Positions 27,801 through 36,180 of a DNA stretch of 64,000 bases are shown here, piece by piece. The DNA is from Tupaia tana (taxonomy: Eukaryota > Chordata > Mammalia > Scandentia > Tupaiidae): positions 11,197,378 through 11,261,377 of the forward strand of contig JAKSZU010000029.1 of NCBI GenBank assembly GCA_026018925.1, written 5' to 3'. Made by a program: the position numbers and the translations under genes. The notes under the pieces are model-generated. The model was not told where the DNA came from, did no database searches, and saw only the letters and a program-made list of their open reading frames with translations. Position 1 is the first letter of the stretch; every line of letters starts with the position of its first letter.

Positions 27801-30800
27801 ATGATTTTTTAAGCTATTGTGTCAGGGGCTCAATTCCAATACATACTATTTTTCAGGATTTTAATCAGAACTCACGCCTAAGTCATCCTCTAGTAAATAT
27901 CCTAAAATTTCTCTAATATGATGCATTTATTCTCCCATAATTTTTATAGAAAAAGTAGTATTTGTCTCACTTGAGTTTCTAGGATGAGAACTACCCAAAG
28001 CTAGGTGTCTACTAAAAAGAAAACTAGAGGGGGGACAATAGGTGGCATGGTGGTTAAAGTGCTGGACACTCCCACATGGGTGATCACGGTTCAGTTCCTG
28101 GACCTGGTGGCTTGCTTGTTTGCTTTCTCACTTTCCCTCTCTCTCTCTGTGTGTGTGTGTCTCTCTCTAGTCAAATTAAAAATAAATGAATGAATAAATA
28201 AAATTTAAAATAAAAACTAGAGGGTAAGGAGGTATGAAAAAGAATTAGAAGATAAGTATAAACTTTTTCTTCTACTTTGAGTATACTCCTCATCTCTACA
28301 TTATGCTTCTCCTCCAGCTTCACCCATTTCTGAGAAAAAGTCAATTTACAAACAGTGAAGGGGACTACATGTCGTTTGATGATAAAAAACATATGGCACA
28401 GTATGATATCCTGAACCTTGTGAAAATTTCTAATGTCAGTTGGATGCTGGTTAAAATAGGAGAGTTTGTCTCCCAGAGTCCAGATAATCCAGGCATGGCT
28501 ATCAATAGTGAGATGATAAAATGGCCTGCTACATTCAAAAAGGTATGATATAATTGCAGAATTGTCTAAATAGAGAGGTATCTCAATAGAGGGCTAAAAT
28601 GAGATTACATGTTCCATTTAACTCAGCAGTAAATTCTCGCTTTCACAACTTGACATTGTGCTTTGTACTCTTGCTTATTATAACTACTGCTAGATTTCTA
28701 TAATCTGTTGCCTTTTTAATGTGTGTATATATATTCTGTCTGTTTTGGAGGTAATATTTTAAAAAGTCAATGAATATACATATACACATGCACATATGTA
28801 CCTATGTATATATACAATTACCCATTGCTTCTCAAGAAGAAAATGTACTGAGTAATTCATGGTTAATCAATTCCTTCATTGTTTGAACACCATAGTGTGA
28901 TTACTCAGGTAGTATAGGCTATTACACACCTAAGCTGTACAGTTTAGTCTATTATAATCTATGAGAGCACTATCATATAAGAAGTTTCTCATCACTGTGA
29001 AGTACATAAAAGTGTGTATGGCAGAACCGGCAGATGGCATAATGGCTATGTCACTAGACCCCCTCATAGTCAACAGTCCCGAATCTGGCAGCTTGAAGCT
29101 CATGCTGGGCACGTGTGTGTGCCCAAAAGCCCAAGAGGAGAATGAAGGAGAAGAGATTGAGGCATGGCCATCCCCCTTGAGGGGTGATTTCTCGCTTTTT
29201 TGTCTCTCTGGAGAGTGCATGGACCCCAGAGCAAAAAGCTCTCTAAAAAGAAAAGTGTATGTGTATATAAGTATTAATATACAAAAGTATATACATGTAT
29301 TATCCATATTATGTGTATATATTTATATATATTATACACATATATGTGTATATAATATCTTTATGTATGTAAAATATACACATATACACACATAAAATGA
29401 ATAAAATATTATATATGTATACATATAGAAGTATATATATACATACTTTATAAATATGCATACATACTAAAATATGTATACATACTAAAAATATATATAA
29501 TATATATGTATAATATGAGATATAGAAGTATATATACACTTTATCAATATTTATACATACTAAATATATATAATATATGTATACATGCATATATATGTAT
29601 AAATATGTAAGTATATTTAATGTAAATATACATACATGTACATATGTGCATATAATGTGTATAATATATACATTTATACACACATATATTATATATATTT
29701 TTAGTATGTATATATTATAAAGTATGTTTATATATATACTCCTATATATACATATTTGTGTATATAATATGTATGTGTATTATATACTTTTATATATACA
29801 TATATGTATTTTTATTATGTATATGTATTTATAAAGTATGTACATATACTTGCATATGCATTATATATTTTGTATATACATACTTTTATGTATACATACA
29901 TATGTCAAATATACATACATATATCAATATATGTATATATAATATGTATATAGAAACACATATGTGTATGTATATGTATAAATATATAAGTATATATACA
30001 CATACATATATAAAGTATACATACACATATATGTATATATATAATGTTTATATTTATACATGTTTGTGTATATGTGTGTGTTTGTAAATATATAAATATA
30101 TATACATATAAAATCATATATGTATATATTTGTAATAGAGAATGTACACTCACTGGTGAGAGATAGAGGGAAAGTGAGAACTCCCTCCCCAGGGAGATGG
30201 TCACATTTCAATCCTGTCTCCTTTATTCTCCTCCTAAGATTTTGGGCACACACACACACATGCACCTTGTGTGATTTTTCAAGCCACCAGTTTCAGGACT
30301 CAAACCACATTTAGTCATGTGGGTGTCCAGCATCTTAACCACAGTGCCACCTACTGGCCTTATTTATTTATTTATTTATTTACTTACTTACTTACTTACT
30401 TACTTATTTAAAGACAGGGTTTTATATATCCTGAAATCTGAAATCCTTAGCCATATATAATCAAATAACTTACTTTAACTAGATATACTGTAAATACAAG
30501 TTAATTATGTACTGATGCCATTCACCTCTTATAGACCTCATTTACATTATCCTTATTTATTTGGCATACCACTGTAATCAACTCTTGTTCTCCTTGGGTT
30601 CATAAAACAATTGACCATGATTTTATTTAAGCTTTCCACAGTTGGACAATCCAAAGCAATTAGACATGTGATTTATTTAGGAAGAATGCTTTTTTTTTAG
30701 AGGCCAGCACTTAGCTTAGTGGTTAAGTAAGCTGGACTTTATATAACTAACAACATAGTTCAAATCTGGACCTGATGGCTTGAAAAGAACAGTGAGCATG

Positions 30801-33157
30801 TGTGTATGTCTGTCCAAAATTCTAAAGGAGGCAAGAATGGAGGATAATAGATTGCAGCATGACCATACCCCATGAGGGATGCTTTATCATTTCCCTTCTC
30901 TCTCTTTCTCTCTCTAGAGAGGACACACACCTATGGAAAATTCCAAAATAGAATCACCCTATATGTGTTTAAATTTTTTTTGAAAAATTTTTGCTATAGG
31001 CCATGTGCACTCACCAGAAAGACAGAGAGACAGAAAGTGAGAAATTACCCCTAGGGGTGTTGGCAATGCTACATTCCCTTCTTCATTCTCCTCTCAGGAT
31101 TTTGGGTACATATGCATGTGGCATGAGTTTAAGCCACCAGGTATAGGACTTGAACCACAGTCAACTATGTGGGGGTTCAGCAACATAACCATTATGCCAT
31201 CTGCCGGTCCCCATATGTTTAAGACAATGAAAACAATTCATCACGTGGACTAAAAAGCTCAGAAAATTATTAGCCGCAACCATGGTTTATAATGTAGTTA
31301 TTGTTTCTCTTTGTCATTTATTTCCTTAAGTTTGTTATTTTTGTTAGGATGCCTACTTCTCTTGGCATTAGAGTATTTTATGTAGAACTTAAAATCTTCT
31401 ACCCAACCAATTTTGAGTGCATTGTAAAAATATGCTCTGGCCAGAAGTTATCAGATTATTAACACAAAGAATCCTGCATTTAAATTTATTGATAAAATGC
31501 TGAGATATCAGTAGAAAAAAATCCTGGAGCTGTTAGTATTGTCTACAATAACAGTAACCAAATATAATGATAATATTGGTAACCAGTTTAAGAATAAAAA
31601 AGCCAACCATACTAGCCCATAATTAGAAATATAAGTATTATCAACATGGTAAAATTGAGGGCAGACATAGTGATGACCTTTTACTGAAGGTCAAACATGT
31701 CCTGCTAATACTGTTAATGATGTGCAAAATTATGACTAATGATTCTTTTTCCTCCTTAGACTCCTCAATCTGTGTGTAGCCAGAGCTGTGCTCCTGGATT
31801 CTTGAAAATTCCACAAGAAGGACAGCCTGCCTGCTGCTTTATGTGTGATTTGTGCCCAGATGGACACTATTCTAATCAGACAAGTAGAAACATATTTAAC
31901 TACTCTGTGATCTCTCTGCCTCCTACTTTTCAATTAAAAAAAAAAAAGAAGAAAATACACATGATGTCAATGGGAACTGCAGCAGTATTCTCAACTATTT
32001 AATGTCTCTTAATTTACCCATTTTGTTTCCATATTGCTATGTGTAAGCTCTTGACTCCCTGTCCTTATCATGTTAGACTCAATAGCTGCACTGATTTGAA
32101 TGAACACTTTCTTTTACCATCCAATAATAAGTCATAGTCTTAATCTAAGATATCATAATGAACACAGCGAATCATGAAAACTCTGACCATGAACTAAAAA
32201 TGTATAATCATCAAGATTACCTATATACTTTAGGCTTGAAAACAATACTGTTTCATACCAGTTGGTAACCTCAGAGCAAGTACATATAAGTTGTTTCTGA
32301 ATTTTTTAATTATTTTTATGCCATGTCTTAAACAATGTACAACATATTAATGTCATATAATTAGCCAATACAAGAACTATCCCCATTTAAACACTGTAAT
32401 ATTGTAGGGAATCCTGTTCCCTTAATCTCCACACCACTGACAGGCTCAACTGAACTATTTACTTTTCTTTTCTTTTTTTCTTTTGTTTGCTATAGGTGCA
32501 TACAGTTGCTGGAGAGAGAGAGGAAGAGGAAGAGAGAGAGGGAGAAAACAAGTCCCAGGAGGAATGGCAATGTTGTCATTTCTTCTCCTCTATTCTCTCA
32601 GGTGTTGGGCATACATGCACATGCACCCAACATATTTTTCAAGCTGCTGGCTTGAGGACTGAAACCATGTAGTCAGCCATGTGACATCCAGATGCCTAAA
32701 CCAGCACACAACCAGCTGGCTCCTGATCAAACTATTTTTTTTAACAGTTTTCTGGAAAAACATACAATATTAATGACAGAAGATTCAAACTGTGAAGTGA
32801 GAAAAGACTTTTATTGCCAGTTAAAATTAGGACAATAATGACAGCTAGATATCCAAGGAGAACTAGATGAAGCTTTGTCTTCATATGAGTATGAATGAAA
32901 ACAGCATTCATTCTTGTTTATCCTAAGCAAATGTTACAAGCCACAACAGTACATAGCTTATTATGAAGGACACAGTGAATATGGGAGAGAAAAAAAGTTT
33001 GGAAGAATTCACATTTTTGGTGACAAAACTGAGCCAAAGATGAGTCGATCAAAAACCATATATGCATGGGGTTGGCAGGTGGCATGGGGGTTAAGGGCAC
33101 TGGATTCTTACATGGTTGACCACAGTTCAAGTCCCAGACCTGTGGTTTGCTTTTTCA

Positions 33158-33217
<60 letters not shown>

Positions 33218-34448
33218 CACACACACACACACACACACACTCTCTGGTCAAATTAAAAATAAATAAACAAATAAAGTTAAATAAAAAATTCTTAAAAAAC
33301 AAACATATATGCCAGATCCAGTAGGAATGTGTGCTTTTATTATCTGCAGTTGAACGTATTCTTTGTAGGTCAGAAATATAAAAGATTAATCTGGTATGTC
33401 CCAGTATTACATTCAAAGGGAGTCTGTGTTCATGATGGCAGAATTGACCATTTCTTTTAATAAGAAACAAAGAAGATTAGTGAAACTAAAATACAGAATC
33501 TTTGCTTTTTCTCCAGATGCACAGCAGTGTACCCAGTGCCCAGCTCAGGAGTATCCAAACAATGAGAAGAATCACTGCCTCCCCAAGATGGTGACATTCT
33601 TGGCCTTTGAGGACTCTTTGGGGATTACTCTGACCAGCATGGCTCTGTTCTTCTCTGTGGTGACAGCTGCAGTTTTGGGGTTGTTTCTGAAGCACCAAGA
33701 TACTCCCATAGTCAAGGCCAATAATTGGGCACTGAGCATCATTTTGCTCACTTCCATTCTCCTGTGTTTTCTCTGTTCTTTGCTCTTCATTGGTCGTCCC
33801 GGCACAGCTACCTGCATCCTCAGACAAGTTACATTTGCACTTGTGTTCACTGTAGCTGTTTCCACTGTTTTGGCCAAAACCATTACCGTTATTCTAGCAT
33901 TCAAGGCCACAAAGCCTGGAACAGTGAGATGGTTGTTGGTATCAGGGGCTTCTAACTCTGTCATTCCCATTTGCTCCCTGATTCAAGTGATTGTCTGTGC
34001 AATCTGGTTGGGAACCTCTCCCCCTTTCATTGACATAGATTTACACTCTGAGCCTAGAAACCTCATTATTGTGTGTAATAAAGGCTCAGTCATTGCCTTC
34101 TACTCTGTCCTGGGCTACCTGGGCATCTTGGCCCTTGGGAGCTTCACTGTAGCTTTTTTGGCCAGAATTCTGCCTGACACATTCAATGAAGCCAAGTTCC
34201 TCACATTCAGCATGCTGGTGTTCTGCAGTGTCTGGGTCACCTTCCTCCCTGTCTACCACAGCACCAAGGGGAAGTTCATGGTGGTGGTGGAGGTCTTCTC
34301 CATCTTAGCCTCTAGTGCAGGACTCTTAGGCTGTATCTTTGCTCCCAAGTGCTACATTATTTTGATAAGACCTGATAAGAACTCTTTCAAGAGTTTAAAG
34401 AACAAGGGAATTAGGCATTCTGAGGTTTCAACATATAAATATCAATAG
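9877..34448 (+). CDS. Vomeronasal type-2 receptor (V2R), six-exon gene, apparently intact
   Basis: Class C G-protein-coupled pheromone receptor of vomeronasal sensory neurons, acting in the plasma membrane. Coding exons: 9877-10097, 22093-22384, 24163-24996, 28318-28542, 31760-31883, 33517-34448, totalling 2628 nt or 875 residues, a normal length for the family. All five junctions have GT/AG ends and matching phases (2,0,0,0,1), with no internal stop. Domains: signal peptide 1-20, Venus-flytrap ligand domain about 25-520, nine-cysteine domain about 525-586 with all nine Cys, and seven transmembrane helices about 604-850. The 7TM exon carries family hallmarks such as [33 protein letters not shown] and PKCYIIL near the C-terminus. 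Weak points are the exon 3 donor (GTTACT) and exon 5 donor (GTAGAA). Exons 2-6 lie in the inverted repeat, while exon 1 lies outside its visible part. Which V2R subfamily it belongs to was not determined. Confidence 0.88.
10535..10609. repeat. (TA)n followed by (GA)n microsatellite
   Basis: About 28 TA units then about 8 GA units, 440 bp inside intron 1 of the V2R gene. Confidence 0.98.
10610..11379. other. Intron 1 sequence without recognised features
   Basis: AT-rich, no coherent ORF or repeat family recognised. Confidence 0.4.
11380..11950 (+). mobile_element. L1 3' end fragment
   Basis: Matches the L1 ORF2 C-terminal block (TGTGGAGAACAATATGGAG, ATCTACCCAAAG) and a 3'UTR purine tract at about 11855-11895, ending in AAATA repeats near 11940. 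Confidence 0.75.
12014..12245 (+). mobile_element. Possible divergent SINE
   Basis: A tRNA-like start (GATGGTGATACAGTGG...) and an A-rich end after AAAAAATAAACTTTT. It belongs to neither SINE-A nor SINE-B, and identity is uncertain. Confidence 0.35.
12520..12950. mobile_element. Two L1 3'UTR fragments in opposite orientation
   Basis: 12535-12700 is a reversed L1 purine tract (read as pyrimidines, CCCTCTCTCCCACACC). 12715-12950 is a forward 3'UTR tail (GTTGATGATAATGCATATGG) ending in AAATAA repeats. Confidence 0.55.
12960..15620 (-). mobile_element. Antisense L1 lacking the endonuclease region
   Basis: Read on the minus strand from about 15600: 5'UTR, ORF1 (about 15200-14645), then directly ORF2 RT from about 14640 down to 12960. 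The ORF1-to-RT jump near 14640 removes the end of ORF1 and the whole ORF2 endonuclease. Interrupted at 13410-13582 by a SINE-B. Located in intron 1 of the V2R gene in reverse orientation. Confidence 0.7.
13410..13582 (-). mobile_element. SINE-B copy with long (GA)n tract
   Basis: Reverse SINE-B: A-rich tail side TTTATTTGACCAGAGAGG, (GA)n at 13449-13498, then TGCCAGGTCCAGGACTTGAAC and head ACCATGCCACCTCCGGC. Inserted into the antisense L1 ORF2. Confidence 0.8.
15620..16896 (-). mobile_element. L1 5'UTR and ORF1-start segments with tandem monomers
   Basis: Contains two direct-repeat pairs: GGGCTGCAGATGGAGATGG-like units at about 15667-15731 and 15861-15925 (spacing about 194 bp), and CTGGAG-rich units at about 16612-16690 and 16790-16870 (spacing about 180 bp). 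Between them (15930-16350) lies reversed ORF1-like sequence. This resembles tandem promoter monomers at the 5' ends of two different L1 insertions. Confidence 0.6.
16890..17835 (-). mobile_element. Antisense L1 ORF2 fragment, first half (continues at 21068)
   Basis: Reverse RT-region sequence (GAGATGCCTCCCACTTT, GTATCCTGCCACTTCACTG, GGAGAAAGTGGGCAGCCTTG). It breaks off at about 17835 and resumes at 21068, where CATGTTTCAGTTTTTAATG picks up the L1 text. The material between was inserted later. Confidence 0.75.
17185..17422 (-). mobile_element. SINE-A copy, reverse
   Basis: CACCAGAGAGACAGAGAGAC at the tail side and GCACCATCTGCTGGTTC at the head side. Inserted inside the antisense L1. Confidence 0.8.
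17924..18080 (+). mobile_element. SINE-B copy
   Basis: GGCAGACAGGTGGTGTGATG head, B-box-like GGTTTGAGTTCTGG, CT-rich tail and GGTCAAATTAAAAAATAG end. Its mirror in the right arm is cut by the window end. Confidence 0.8.
18330..18605 (+). mobile_element. L1 3'UTR fragment (left arm)
   Basis: Shares GGAGAGGTAAGAC, CTGTTGACAAGGATG and GGGTAAAATCTCTTCAT with the 3'UTR of the L1 at 6150-6270, and ends in (AAAT)n. Confidence 0.65.
18710..19136 (-). mobile_element. LTR with internal (CA)n, left arm, 5-bp target duplication
   Basis: On the minus strand it begins TGTGGAGGGCGCTGC and ends GGGACA. It is flanked by CCATT on both sides (18705-18709 and 19137-19141). It has TATA-like TATATAACTCGCC, polyA signal AATAAA in TGAATAAACAG, and GC-rich motifs (ATCTTGAGCTATCCGCC) duplicated near the start. 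A long (TG)n lies between the polyA signal and the 3' end. No internal viral genes, so solo LTR. Confidence 0.8.
18770..18819. repeat. (CA)n microsatellite inside the LTR
   Basis: About 25 CA units. The right-arm counterpart (TG) is only about half as long, so it is length-variable between arms. Confidence 0.98.
19142..19310 (-). mobile_element. L1 3' tail joined to the SET pseudogene 3' end (left arm)
   Basis: Reverse of the L1 3' end seen at 6355-6500 (TGACTGACATGCATGGCATTCCC). Lies directly at the 3' end of the SET copy, so the two may be one chimeric insertion or nested ones. Confidence 0.6.
19311..21067 (-). pseudogene. SET: SET processed pseudogene, left arm
   Basis: Intronless copy of the mRNA of SET, the acidic NAP-family histone chaperone and phosphatase inhibitor. 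Recognisable blocks are [10 protein letters not shown]-like sequence, [53 protein letters not shown], and the long Asp/Glu coding tail (GAA/GAT repeats read as TTC/ATC on the plus strand at 19850-20080). The likely start is the ATG at 20737, preceded by a GC-rich 5'UTR to about 21067. The 3'UTR runs to about 19311. Frame breaks occur after the N-terminal part and in the tail. A loss of about 20 bp after the start is present only here, not in the right copy. Inserted into an antisense L1. Confidence 0.88.
21068..21794 (-). mobile_element. Antisense L1 ORF2 fragment, second half (left arm)
   Basis: Continues the L1 broken at 17835, with reverse RT sequence such as ATAAAGCCTTCCTGGTCATG and CTTGATTCAATCGTGGTAG. 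Ends at the SINE before exon 2. Confidence 0.75.
21795..22045 (-). mobile_element. SINE-A copy just upstream of V2R exon 2
   Basis: Well preserved, GC-rich copy (GGCGCGTGCGCTCGCCAGA tail side, CTAACTGCTGGTTC head side). Flanked by the duplication CTCTCATGGTCTTTT (about 21779-21793 and 22048-22062). The exon 2 acceptor tract starts directly after the second copy. Confidence 0.85.
22093..22384 (+). CDS. V2R exon 2 (Venus-flytrap, lobe 1)
   Basis: 292 nt between a pyrimidine-rich acceptor ending TTAG (22089-22092) and donor GTAAAT at 22385. Encodes [17 protein letters not shown] and LPNISLG, matching the conserved 'FAI-EIN-NP' block of V2R exon 2, and ends LLELYKMPQ as in the family. A SINE-A copy ends only about 48 bp upstream of the acceptor. 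Confidence 0.88.
22573..23345 (-). mobile_element. LTR-like block in V2R intron 2 (left arm)
   Basis: Minus-strand end GGGTTGAGGCTCACA (CA terminus at 22573). Contains polyA-signal-like AATAAACTCTAATAAATT (reverse at about 22755-22775) and a directly repeated GGAGGTGCTCCTCCAAGATG (23208-23227 and 23261-23280). The composition resembles a class I LTR. The other end and target duplication were not resolved. Confidence 0.5.
23346..24162. other. Remainder of V2R intron 2, nothing recognised
   Basis: No repeat family recognised apart from a short inexact duplication of AAGGGAAAGCA(T/G)CTAA near 23546 and 23588. Ends in the exon 3 acceptor. Confidence 0.4.
24163..24996 (+). CDS. V2R exon 3 (major Venus-flytrap exon)
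   Basis: 834 nt (278 codons). Acceptor TTATTCAG ends at 24162. The product starts [10 protein letters not shown], carries [13 protein letters not shown], and ends with the family's PWQ at the donor. The donor at 24997 is GTTACT, with poor +3 and +5 bases, and the right-arm copy has the same weak donor. An LTR begins 37 bp after the exon end, so retained intron or alternative donor use is conceivable. Without splicing, the frame would add only ten residues before a stop. Confidence 0.88.
25034..25501 (-). mobile_element. Solo LTR (class I-like) 37 bp after V2R exon 3, left arm
   Basis: 468 bp. Minus strand starts TGTTAGGCCAAG and ends GACCCTTACA. Flanked by GTAC (25030-25033 and 25502-25505), the 4-bp duplication typical of class I elements. 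PolyA signal AATAAA (AAAATAAAAGCC on the minus strand). The TATA region reads AACTAGAAAAGATC here, against AACTATAAAAGATC in the right arm. Antisense to the receptor gene. Confidence 0.87.
25827..25970 (+). pseudogene. Decayed duplicate of the V2R exon 3 3' part inside intron 3
   Basis: The translated stretch [16 protein letters not shown] followed by AVFQAF and MLLA lines up with exon 3 residues [21 protein letters not shown] and MLLE. At the DNA level the shared blocks include GAAAAT-TTGACAT-ATGAC near 25837 and AATGCTTTT near 25921. It lacks the rest of exon 3 and the frame closes at a stop, so it is a relic, probably of an old tandem exon or gene duplication. It is not expected to be spliced in. 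Confidence 0.6.
26515..26665 (+). mobile_element. Short L1 ORF2 fragment
   Basis: Contains GATAACCAGAATATACAGGG and CAACTCTTCAAAGAAGACAT, standard L1 ORF2 text also seen at 5337-5450 and 7212-7325. Confidence 0.7.
26690..27200 (-). mobile_element. Reversed L1 3'UTR fragment (left arm)
   Basis: AATTTATTTATTTTACATACATTG start, TCATCAACTAAG and pyrimidine tract CCATTTCCCACCCTCCTCCC. Includes a (TA)n at 26905-26928 that is longer in the right arm. Confidence 0.65.
27385..27647 (-). mobile_element. SINE-A copy (intron 3)
   Basis: TTTGCTATAGGGCACATGCC tail side, CACCATGCCAACTGTTGTACC head side. Confidence 0.75.
27653..27850 (-). mobile_element. SINE-A copy, head truncated (intron 3)
   Basis: TTTTTGCTATAGGGTGAGTG tail side. 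It stops before the tRNA-like head. Confidence 0.7.
28025..28215 (+). mobile_element. SINE-B copy (intron 3)
   Basis: GGGACAATAGGTGGCATGG head, CT/GT tract at 28135-28168, and TCAAATTAAAAATAAATG tail. Lies about 100 bp before exon 4. Confidence 0.8.
28318..28542 (+). CDS. V2R exon 4 (Venus-flytrap C-terminal part)
   Basis: 225 nt, phase 0 at both ends. The acceptor is CTCCTCCAG. The product begins [16 protein letters not shown], the classic V2R exon 4 opening, and ends KWPATFKK before donor GTATGA at 28543. Confidence 0.88.
29022..29263 (+). mobile_element. SINE-A copy (intron 4)
   Basis: AACCGGCAGATGGCATAATG head and GAGAGTGCATGGACCCC tail, ending in AAAAAGAAAAG. Confidence 0.75.
29264..30127. 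repeat. AT-rich alternating purine-pyrimidine tract (left arm)
   Basis: About 860 bp composed of variants of TATATA, TATGTATA and CATACATA. The open frames in it are by-products of the repeat, rich in Tyr, Ile and Cys. Confidence 0.95.
30128..30358 (-). mobile_element. SINE-A copy (intron 4)
   Basis: AATAGAGAATGTACACTCAC tail side and AGTGCCACCTACTGGCC head side. Confidence 0.75.
30361..30412. repeat. (TTTA)n/(CTTA)n microsatellite
   Basis: About five TTTA and six CTTA units, shortly followed by AT-rich unique sequence. Confidence 0.95.
30698..30945 (+). mobile_element. Divergent SINE-A-like copy (intron 4)
   Basis: AGAGGCCAGCACTTAGCTTAG head, AAATTCTAAAGGAGGCAAG body and CTCTCTTTCTCTCTCT tail. 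Confidence 0.6.
30975..31212 (-). mobile_element. SINE-A copy (intron 4)
   Basis: TTTTTGCTATAGGCCATGTG tail side and GCCATCTGCCGGTCCCC head side. Confidence 0.8.
31760..31883 (+). CDS. V2R exon 5 (nine-cysteine domain)
   Basis: 124 nt, the standard V2R exon 5 length, ending one base into a codon. Encodes [30 protein letters not shown]: six of the nine cysteines that couple the ligand domain to the transmembrane core. The acceptor is CCTCCTTAG and the donor GTAGAA is weak at +5. A poly-A run near 31936 lies just downstream in the intron. Confidence 0.87.
32465..32722 (-). mobile_element. SINE-A-like copy (intron 5)
   Basis: TTGTTTGCTATAGGTGCATAC tail side with a GA-rich tract. Diverged head near CACAACCAGCTGGCTCC. 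Confidence 0.65.
33066..33290 (+). mobile_element. SINE-B copy with (CT)n(CA)n (intron 5)
   Basis: GGGGTTGGCAGGTGGCATGG head, about 25 CT units then about 13 CA units (33163-33240), and GGTCAAATTAAAAATAAAT tail. The right-arm copy has different repeat lengths. Confidence 0.85.
33517..34448 (+). CDS. V2R exon 6 (seven-transmembrane domain, C-terminus, stop)
   Basis: 932 nt including TAG at 34446-34448. The acceptor TTTTTCTCCAG ends at 33516. The first two bases complete the exon 5 codon, then come the last three cysteines of the nine-cysteine domain (QQCTQC and NHC) and the seven helices. The conserved motif [20 protein letters not shown] near helix 6 and a short tail are present. No frame damage in this arm. 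Confidence 0.93.
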
Positions 34449-34639
34449 CACAGATATTTGGGTTTTGAACCATAATACCATCCTTATTTTGCACTCAATA
34501 TCATAAAGTAACTACAAATTTTTTACCTTTTAAACCTACCAACTTTTATAGCAACAACAACAAAAAATCTATTTGTAAAACTAAACTCATTTATCCATAA
34601 AAGTTAAATCAAAATACTATCTCAGATTAGCTGGTATTT

Positions 34640-34905
34640 TTTTTTTTCTTTTTTTGAGAGTGTTTTGCTATAGGGCGCGTGCGCTCGTCAGAAAGACAGA
34701 GAGAGAAAGAGAGACAGAGAGAGAGAAATCACCCCCCAGGGAAGATAACCAGGCTGCAATTCCTTCTTCTCCATTCTCCTCTCAGGATCCTGGGCAAGCA
34801 CACACATGCACCCAGCGTGAGTTTAAGCCACTGGGTCTGGGACTTGAACTGCAGTCAACTAGATGGGAGTCCAGCAACATAGCCATTACACTAACTGCTG
34901 GTCCA
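34640..34905 (-). mobile_element. SINE-A copy (left arm, 3' of V2R)
   Basis: GCTATAGGGCGCGTGCGCTC tail side and CTAACTGCTGGTCC head side. Flanking repeats of AGATTAGCTGGTATTTTT (34625 and 34904) are its target duplication. Confidence 0.85.
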
Positions 34906-35924
34906 AGATTAGCTGGTATTTTTAAAATTTTGGATTTTTTTCCACTTTTTTAAATTTATATTTTATTTTAAATTTATTTACATTCATTCACTGTAAATCA
35001 TGACAATATACAAAATGAGATTTTTTCATCCAGAATACACTGTATATTGACTTAATCAAGGATACTGTTATATGTGTTATCATCAACAAATAATTTTCCA
35101 CTTCTTGTTTCTTATATATTTTGCTTTTTTATCCCTCCTTGATTCCCTACTTCTTACCCTCTGCCATTTCCCACTCTCCTCTCACACTATCTCTGGTATC
35201 TATAGTTGCTTTGCATGCCTTTTGTTTTTTCACACTTTTTGATTCACAAAAGATCTTAATTAATCTAAATACTTCTAATAGCAAGTGCAGCTGATATACA
35301 TGTGTATATGAACACATGTTTGACTTTAGGCAAAAACCTCAGTGAGTAGAATGAACTTACTATAAAGTAGCACCTAGCTAGGTCTCTATATCTTACTATG
35401 GTCATTAATAGGTATATTTTTATGCATTTTTAATTTTAAGATAAACAGCTTTAGTTTTAATAGATCAAAAATTTAAAAAATGTTTTCTTAAGGCTTAAAG
35501 CCAGGCAAAAGGTTAGGATTCAGTTCAAACAGTAGGTAGAAAAACTATCAACAGTTCAAGAGAAGACAAAAATTCTTAGACCTGGAAAACAAAGCATGTA
35601 AGAAAATCAGTATTTTTTTTAGTCAAATGTAATAAAATTCTATCTCACCAGTTCAATCTTATGTAATTAATCTCTTTTCTGTTGAATTTTCAGTGTTCCT
35701 GTGGTCCAATCTTTCTGTTTAAATTGTGAAAGTTAATATTCAACATTATCATTGATCTTTTCAGACTTGTCCCTATCATTAAGTTGGCCATTCCTTTGGT
35801 TGGTTTTTGTACTCTAATTTCTGGCTTAGTTTTCCCGATATAGCATTCCCTTCAGAACTTCTTGGAGCTCTGTCTGGTGCTGGTAGATTATTTCAGGTTT
35901 TATTATCTGAAAATGTTTTTTTGG

Positions 35925-36180
35925 AGAAGTTTTTTTTTTTTTTTTTTTGGCTATTGGGCACGTGCGCTTGCCAGACAGACAGAGACAGAGAGACAGAAAG
36001 CGAGAAATCACCCGCCAGGGGGGATGGCCACGCATAATCCCTTCTCCATTCTCCTCTCGGGATCTTGGGCACACATGCACACGCGCCCAGTGTGAGTTTA
36101 AGCCACCGCGTCCGGGACTCTAATCACAGCTGACTACATAGGAGTCCAGCGACATAGCCGTTACGCTACTGCTGGTCCCT
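35925..36180 (-). mobile_element. SINE-A copy inside the L1 (left arm)
   Basis: Poly-T then GGCTATTGGGCACGTGCGCTTG. Head side GTTACGCTACTGCTGGTCCC. TCTGAAAATGTTTTTTTGG and ATCTAAAAATGTTTTTTTA flank it, a likely target duplication. Confidence 0.85.

Noticed and set aside
29309-30265. Several 100-125-codon frames rich in Tyr, Ile and Cys
   Set aside because: By-products of the AT-rich alternating repeat, present on both strands and in mirror copies.
30361-30412. Regular short repeats as a CRISPR-like array
   Set aside because: Simple tetranucleotide microsatellite in a mammalian intron, no spacers.
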